From Myxocyprinus asiaticus (Eukaryota; Chordata; Actinopteri; Cypriniformes; Catostomidae), in assembly GCF_019703515.2 (NCBI RefSeq), contig NC_059393.1:12426001-12490000 (forward strand): a DNA stretch of 64,000 bases, in the 5' to 3' direction. Within the stretch, counting starts at the first letter, position 1. Each line of letters starts with the position of its first letter. Below the pieces are notes generated by a model that had not been told where the DNA came from, made no database searches, and saw only the letters and a program-made list of their open reading frames with translations. The translations under genes and the position numbers were made by a program. Positions 59,061-64,000 of this stretch are shown one piece after another.

Positions 59061-62039
59061 TGTATTTTTACTAGTTCATATTTAAGGCGCTATATGGTTA
59101 AATCTCAGAGATATGGGGCTCTTGGTGTGGCTCCATGCCTAAATAATTTAGTGTGACACTTGTAAAGTGTTAAGTGTTTTCACTGGTCAAGAATTATTTG
59201 TGGGTCACATGGTATAAAGAAATGATTTCTTGTCAAACAAAACAAAGGTCTGAAGTACAAGTAATGCTGAATCTACAAATGTACCTATATTTATTTACAG
59301 ATTGTAAAAACAGAAATGTCAGAAAAGTCCAAAAATACACGATTATGAAGATTAAGCTACACATGTGCCACCCCCACATTTGGCATTTTACATTTAAATT
59401 TGAAAGCATGACATGCACATGAGGAGTTTGCATGCCTTGCATCCATCTTTACCGGAAACGTTGTGCATTGGGAGGGGATGCTCCTAAAAAAAACCCAGTT
59501 TACTGAAGCCATCTTTTGGAATGTAGCAACCCAGGATGCATCGCTCTCTTTAATTTACACCTCCAGGGCTTCAGATGTGAGATATATAGCTGATTGGGTG
59601 ATGTGATTCAAATGATAGCAGGAAAGAGGGGGAAGAGAGTGAGAGATGAAAAACAGAGAGAAACAGAGGGGTGTTACAGAGGCTGACAGACTGGGTGTTT
59701 TTAGAAGCATGATATGCATGAGTGGGCTGGTTAAGTCGATATCTACTGGGGTTGGTGGGTGAGAGGCGTGCATGTGCCGGGCAGGAGGGCCTCATGGCAA
59801 TGACAGGTGTGGCCTATTACTACAGCTGAGACCATCACAGCTGACCTAGATCTACTTGAACCTCCTTGTAGAACACATGCGATGCTCCCAGAATTACTAC
59901 AGCCCCATTGAGAGTGTGCAACTCATTAACTATCCCTACTGCATATTGTAGTGTGCATCAGTTTCCAAAAAAATTATTCTGGCTGATGCAATCATTAAAA
60001 AGAGTACAACATACATTAAAGCCAAAGCTTTGCATGAAGTGGGTTGGCTTTGAAGTGTTTAAAGACTAATAACTGGAACATGACACCTTTAACTAATTTC
60101 TCTTAAACACAGCTCAGTGTCACATATATGAGCCCTTGAACATCCTTACTATTGATGCAAGTGCATTTGGTGGTTAAGCCTGTTCTACCGTACCTGTCCT
60201 CTGACTGTACGACTATCAAAGCTTTAACCTTCTTGGAAATATTCTGTGCTTCCTTGCAAGGAATCATGAGAAACAAAGGAGTCATTTGACTACTTGTCCT
60301 AAATCTGATTGGATGACCCATGTTCGAAGCTTATTGCTGCTCATCAGTTTAATTCTATAGGAATGCAGCAAGTTGCAATGTTCGCGATATGACTTTGCAT
60401 CATGTCTAAGCTTATTGGAAATCTTCTGGGATTCTTTGCAAGGAAACAAGAGATAGAAGGAGACTACCAACAGTTCTGCAAAGCAACCATTTACATATAG
60501 AGATTACAGTTTTAAAGGGTAATACAGTCAACAGTAATGCATATTTTACTTACCGTACGCCTTAACCCAAACCCTAAACCTAAACTTCAGTCAAGTAAAT
60601 ATGTCATTTTAGAGGGAAAATGCAACCTCCAAATAATGCGATTACTTCCTGGTTTCTAAGAGACTAGAACCCGTATGCAATGCGGGTAGCACCACAGGAT
60701 AAAGTTAACACATTTGAATTGATGCACAAATGTCTGATGGGAGATGGCACTTGTTAGTAATTTGTCAGAATGAGATCAATTTCAGGGTACTGAAACATTT
60801 GGTAGCAACAAGTCGATCATGTTGTTTGAATTGTCAGGTTATTGATATTTTACCTCAGTCTCCCAATTCTGTCTGAGAAGTAAACCAAGTAGGTCAGGAC
60901 AAATGTCCAAACCATGTCAAAGTTGAATGTACTCTATCCTGCCTTTTACTATGGAGTTGTTGACCTGAAATTCTCCACACCTTGCATCTCAACCTCTGAG
61001 AATGCTTACTTTCAGTTCCCTCATGTAAACCATCATTCAGTCTCTTTATGAAACCTCACTGACCGAAATGACGAGCGAAAACTTGAGCTCCACGTCATCA
61101 TCCATCAGTTCCCCAGAAATAATTACAGTCGCTGCCTGAGACCCAAATCGAGGGGTCGAATCTAATAACCTCCATTAACTCCTCAGACATCTCATACGGC
61201 AAGTGCAGTGTAATGAGGTTAGGCTTTCTTCCTAACAGATAATACTTGGTCTCTAGGCATATTGTGCTCATACGCCAGCCTGCTTTTAGGGCCCTGGTTG
61301 CTTTATCTGGAGAAATAGCATTCTTTGAAGGTGTCCACAGGCAGACCTAGGTGGATATTATCAGCATCTCTTTGCTGAACTGTGACGCCTGCCAGGACCC
61401 TCAGTTCGGTCGAATGGCAGGCTGTCGCTTCGAGCAGTAGGGCTTTGCTTTTCCCTGTTTTGACACGAGGTATGGGGCAGATGCCACACACATCCCTTGG
61501 GGGTTTATGTGTGCATGTGTGTGGATGAAACCTGTGGCTGCAGTGTTGTAAGGAAGAGGAGGCAAGTGTTAAATAATCCTAGTCCTATGGCACCATGGCA
61601 GCAATAGTGAGGTCTTCTCAACAAATAGAGGGAAAAGCCAATGGCGTAGCTAATCTCCATGGAGTAGATTCAGGGAACATGGTGCACACAAGACTGGATT
61701 TAGGCAGAAACATTTGAGTGGAAACAGCACCTTTTATTTGTTAATCTCAACTGATTCTGAGGCAAACAGGCAATGCAGTCATTTTTGCAGTTTTGCAGGT
61801 ATTATTTTTCACAACATATCCACACCCTGAAATATTAACATGCTAAGGCAATTCTGATTTTGACTCACGAGTTTGCATCCTGGAGCTCGAGCCAAGCCAC
61901 ATGCCCAAGGCCCTTATGCTCGAGCCCCTCCTTTATGGACAGCAAGCCAAATTTGTTTACCATTAACAGTCTGTTTACCATTCCAACTTCAGGGGCTAGG
62001 TGGACATGCAAACTTGTGAACAAGTTTTAAATCAACAAA
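59061..62039. other. Intergenic, mostly unique
   Basis: No gene recognised. 60231-60284 and 60413-60465 are a diverged direct repeat (TTGGAAATATTCTG ... CTTGCAAGGAA against TTGGAAATCTTCTG ... TTTGCAAGGAA). 60540-60620 has a family-Z-like tail. 60950-61500 is unique and GC-balanced, a candidate conserved element. Confidence 0.5.
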
Positions 62040-62184
62040 ACCTACATTAAACACTTAATCCTAACCAACAGTGTCATAAAAGCAAAAGCGAGATGAAAAA
62101 TGCAACTGCTGCATAAACCACGTTATTTTGTGATGTTTCTATGACACTTTCAGCTCATATGTCGACTCGCGTGCTCTTCAGGAC

Positions 62185-62255
62185 TCGTTCCCCGGACCTT
62201 TGCGTTTCAAGTGCAGCGCTCTATCAGCTGAGCTATCGCACAATTTGATCCCACT
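62185..62255 (-). other. tRNA-like sequence within the family Z repeat
   Basis: A D-arm-like GCTCAGCTGATAGAGC and a T-arm-like GGTCCGGGGAACGAGTCC lie at tRNA spacing, but the anticodon stem and acceptor do not pair well. It is a tRNA-derived repeat head rather than a working tRNA gene. Confidence 0.65.
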
Positions 62256-62461
62256 TAAACAAGCTTGTAAATGTACAGTAGTTAGTTATGTAATGCAAAT
62301 GTAAAATGTATCACCTTACAAGTCGTGCTATCGCTAAAGTGTTTTGATGTTATAAGACAGCATTGGATGAGAAATGGGGAAAAGTAAGTGTTTATGAACT
62401 GATAATCTACAGTTTTACTCATGATTTGTGTGAAAGTGACTAAAGTTACTCTACTAGTGGT

Positions 62462-62805
62462 AGTACTTTACAATAAGGTTCCAGTTGTCAATATTAGTTA
62501 ACAACATCAGTTAACATGTACTAACAATGAACAATACTTTTACAGCATTTCTTAATCTTAGTTAAGCCGCGGTCAAACATACCTTTGAACGGCGAAACTC
62601 CATGGGTGAAATACAGTCATCTCAATGGAAATCCGTCCGATCGTGAATTGGATTGCTCGCTGGACTTCCGGTGGCAATGAATTTCCTATCGCTGATTTCG
62701 CATCGAGTTCAAGTTTGGTGAACTTTGCGCAAACTTTCACCACGCTGACTTTTATAATGCATTAACTAATGTTAGCGAATGGAATTCTTATTGTAAAGTG
62801 TTACT
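62462..62805. mobile_element. MITE with AGTACTTTACAATAAGG ends, itself interrupted
   Basis: Left AGTACTTTACAATAAGGTTC and reverse complement of right AGTAACACTTTACAATAAG agree apart from a small gap. ATTAGTTAACAACATCAGTT and CATTAACTAATGTTAGCGAA are the sub-terminal arms of a palindromic repeat common in fish. The middle (about 62567-62755, starting GCCGCGGTCAAACATACC) is unlike that family and looks like a later insertion. Confidence 0.7.
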
Positions 62806-62880
62806 GACCCATTGTTGCTATAGCGCCTCTAGTGATCATTTCACCAGGAAACTATCAAGATAAGTACGTAAAAAAAAACA

Positions 62881-63090
62881 TTGTGCAAAAATGTAGACAT
62901 AATAACATGACTTTACGAGACCAGCTTGGTTTCCATGGAAAGAACTGGGGGGATTATTTGAAGCATGACACTGCTGTTTATAGTTTTAGATATCTAGATA
63001 TTACTCAAAGGGCAGATACATAGTGCAACGCCTATGCTGCAGCGAAATACTGTATAATGCAATGCATACCTGCATGCAGTGCCACTACAG

Positions 63091-63131
<41 letters not shown>

Positions 63132-64000
63132 CCCTTTGAATGGATTAAACATTAATATTCATAAATACTGTGTGTGCAAACATATTATTTTTGTGTGGAA
63201 AATTATGTCACTTAAAAGAAGCAAGAAATGATTTCTTAAAGCATACATGTGCAACACTGTTTTACAGTACGTCGTTGTATCAGAGCTAAGGCTAAAATTA
63301 GACCTAAATCATCATGCATTAACGGTTCTCTGAATCCTATTTGCTCTCTGCAATTTATGCTAAGCATCGCAAAATGTCAGACTAAATTTAGGAGTGGAAC
63401 AAAGATACGATTTTGCTCATTTACAATGAGCCAAACGCTTTTCCACTGATCTTCTCTATTTTAAATTGGGTTGTTGAAGCCTCCCTACAAATGAATTGAC
63501 ACACACATGCGCACACAAACCTGCAGCAGGATATTGTGACACATGACTGACAAGCCCTTATTCAGTGAATAAAAAATGAAAACAAGAATTGAGTGTGACT
63601 TGAGGTCATTTTGAGTGTGACTGTGTCCCTGATCTGAGATTAATGGTAAAATATCTCTTTAATAAATATACACAGGCCATTTCCTTATTGTGATACATGA
63701 CTATGAACTGGAAATTATGCTCACTATCCTCAGGCAGCCATTTTGAACTGAGCTTAAATGTGGCAGTACTAGAAATGTCTTCATCACAGCATGGATATCA
63801 AGACAGATATCAATGAATTGAAATACATGATATTTGATCCACTGTTGCTCTAAATGCCAAACTCTTTTTTTTTTTTTTTCACATAAAAATTATCTTTTAG
63901 CTTCAGAATGGCTTCAGTCTAACCTTCGTGTGATCTGTCCAAGTATTATATGCTGAAGCAATACAAAAGAGACTTAAATCATGAAAGGAAATTTAATGCT
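62881..64000. other. Intergenic with (CA)n at 63098-63130
   Basis: One CA microsatellite and a T-run at 63866-63880. No gene recognised up to the window edge. Confidence 0.5.

Larger units (their letters stand above)
62045..62880 (-). repeat. SINE-like repeat (family Z), inverted and split by a MITE
   Basis: Reading on the minus strand: ACTTATCTTGATAGTTTCCT and CTAGAGGCGCTATAGC (62880-62806), then an interruption (62462-62805), then TAACTTTAGTCACTTTC, AGGTGATACATTTTAC, a tRNA-like head with GCGATAGCTCAGCTGATAGA (A box, D-arm GCTC/GAGC; about 62244-62225) and GGGGAACGAGTCC (B-box-like, about 62192), then the body to about 62045. The order matches the 48.6-kb copy. Confidence 0.7.

Noticed and set aside
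62185..62255. Functional tRNA gene on the minus strand
   Set aside because: The A- and B-box-like parts are present, but the anticodon and acceptor stems do not pair and the sequence continues into a repeat body found elsewhere in the window.

Overview
The window is vertebrate nuclear DNA, most likely from a cyprinid or close relative of a ray-finned fish. This rests on intron/exon structure with GT-AG splicing, a recognisable ptprc (CD45) gene, many (TG)n and (TA)n microsatellites, several Tc1-like transposons of fish type, and a tRNA-type SINE plus foldback MITEs of kinds common in cyprinid genomes. The species cannot be named from the sequence alone.

The left 12.4 kb holds the 3' part of ptprc on the + strand: 12 coding exons (507-11431), all with consistent phase, then a 3'UTR with a polyadenylation signal at 12328. 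They encode most of phosphatase domain D1 with an intact active site, all of D2, and a Ser/Thr-rich tail. D2 keeps the Cys-x5-Arg loop and an Asn-Arg-Tyr motif but lacks the WPD aspartate, so it reads as a pseudophosphatase. The introns are loaded with repeats: an antisense Tc1 remnant, a roughly 650-bp foldback, a SINE, a 1.8-kb hAT-type element with a perfect 8-bp target duplication, and a small MITE.

From 12.4 kb to the right edge I find no convincing host gene. The ORFs there are short, or belong to transposons, or are low complexity. The region is a gene-poor stretch downstream of ptprc made of single-copy DNA and transposable elements. The best defined are a nearly intact Tc1 (20091-21671), an IR/DR-type Tc1 with a frameshift and internal deletion (35511-37097), and two copies of a smaller Tc1 that share one internal deletion (37104-38288 and 57836-59058). 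A 1.58-kb non-coding element with TTA target duplication (23830-25405) sits inside an older repeat, and the uninterrupted copy of that repeat lies at 45.3-45.96 kb. There is also a 79-bp tandem satellite (40.55-41.47 kb), several MITEs with inverted repeats, and a GC-rich repeat near 54.5-55.2 kb. A few unique, moderately GC-balanced blocks could be conserved regulatory elements, but that needs comparative data.

I found no CRISPR, operon, phage or other prokaryotic system, and no clear evidence of a wholly new biological system. The most informative items are the ptprc D2 residues, the shared-deletion Tc1 pair, the natural empty site, and the nested insertions.
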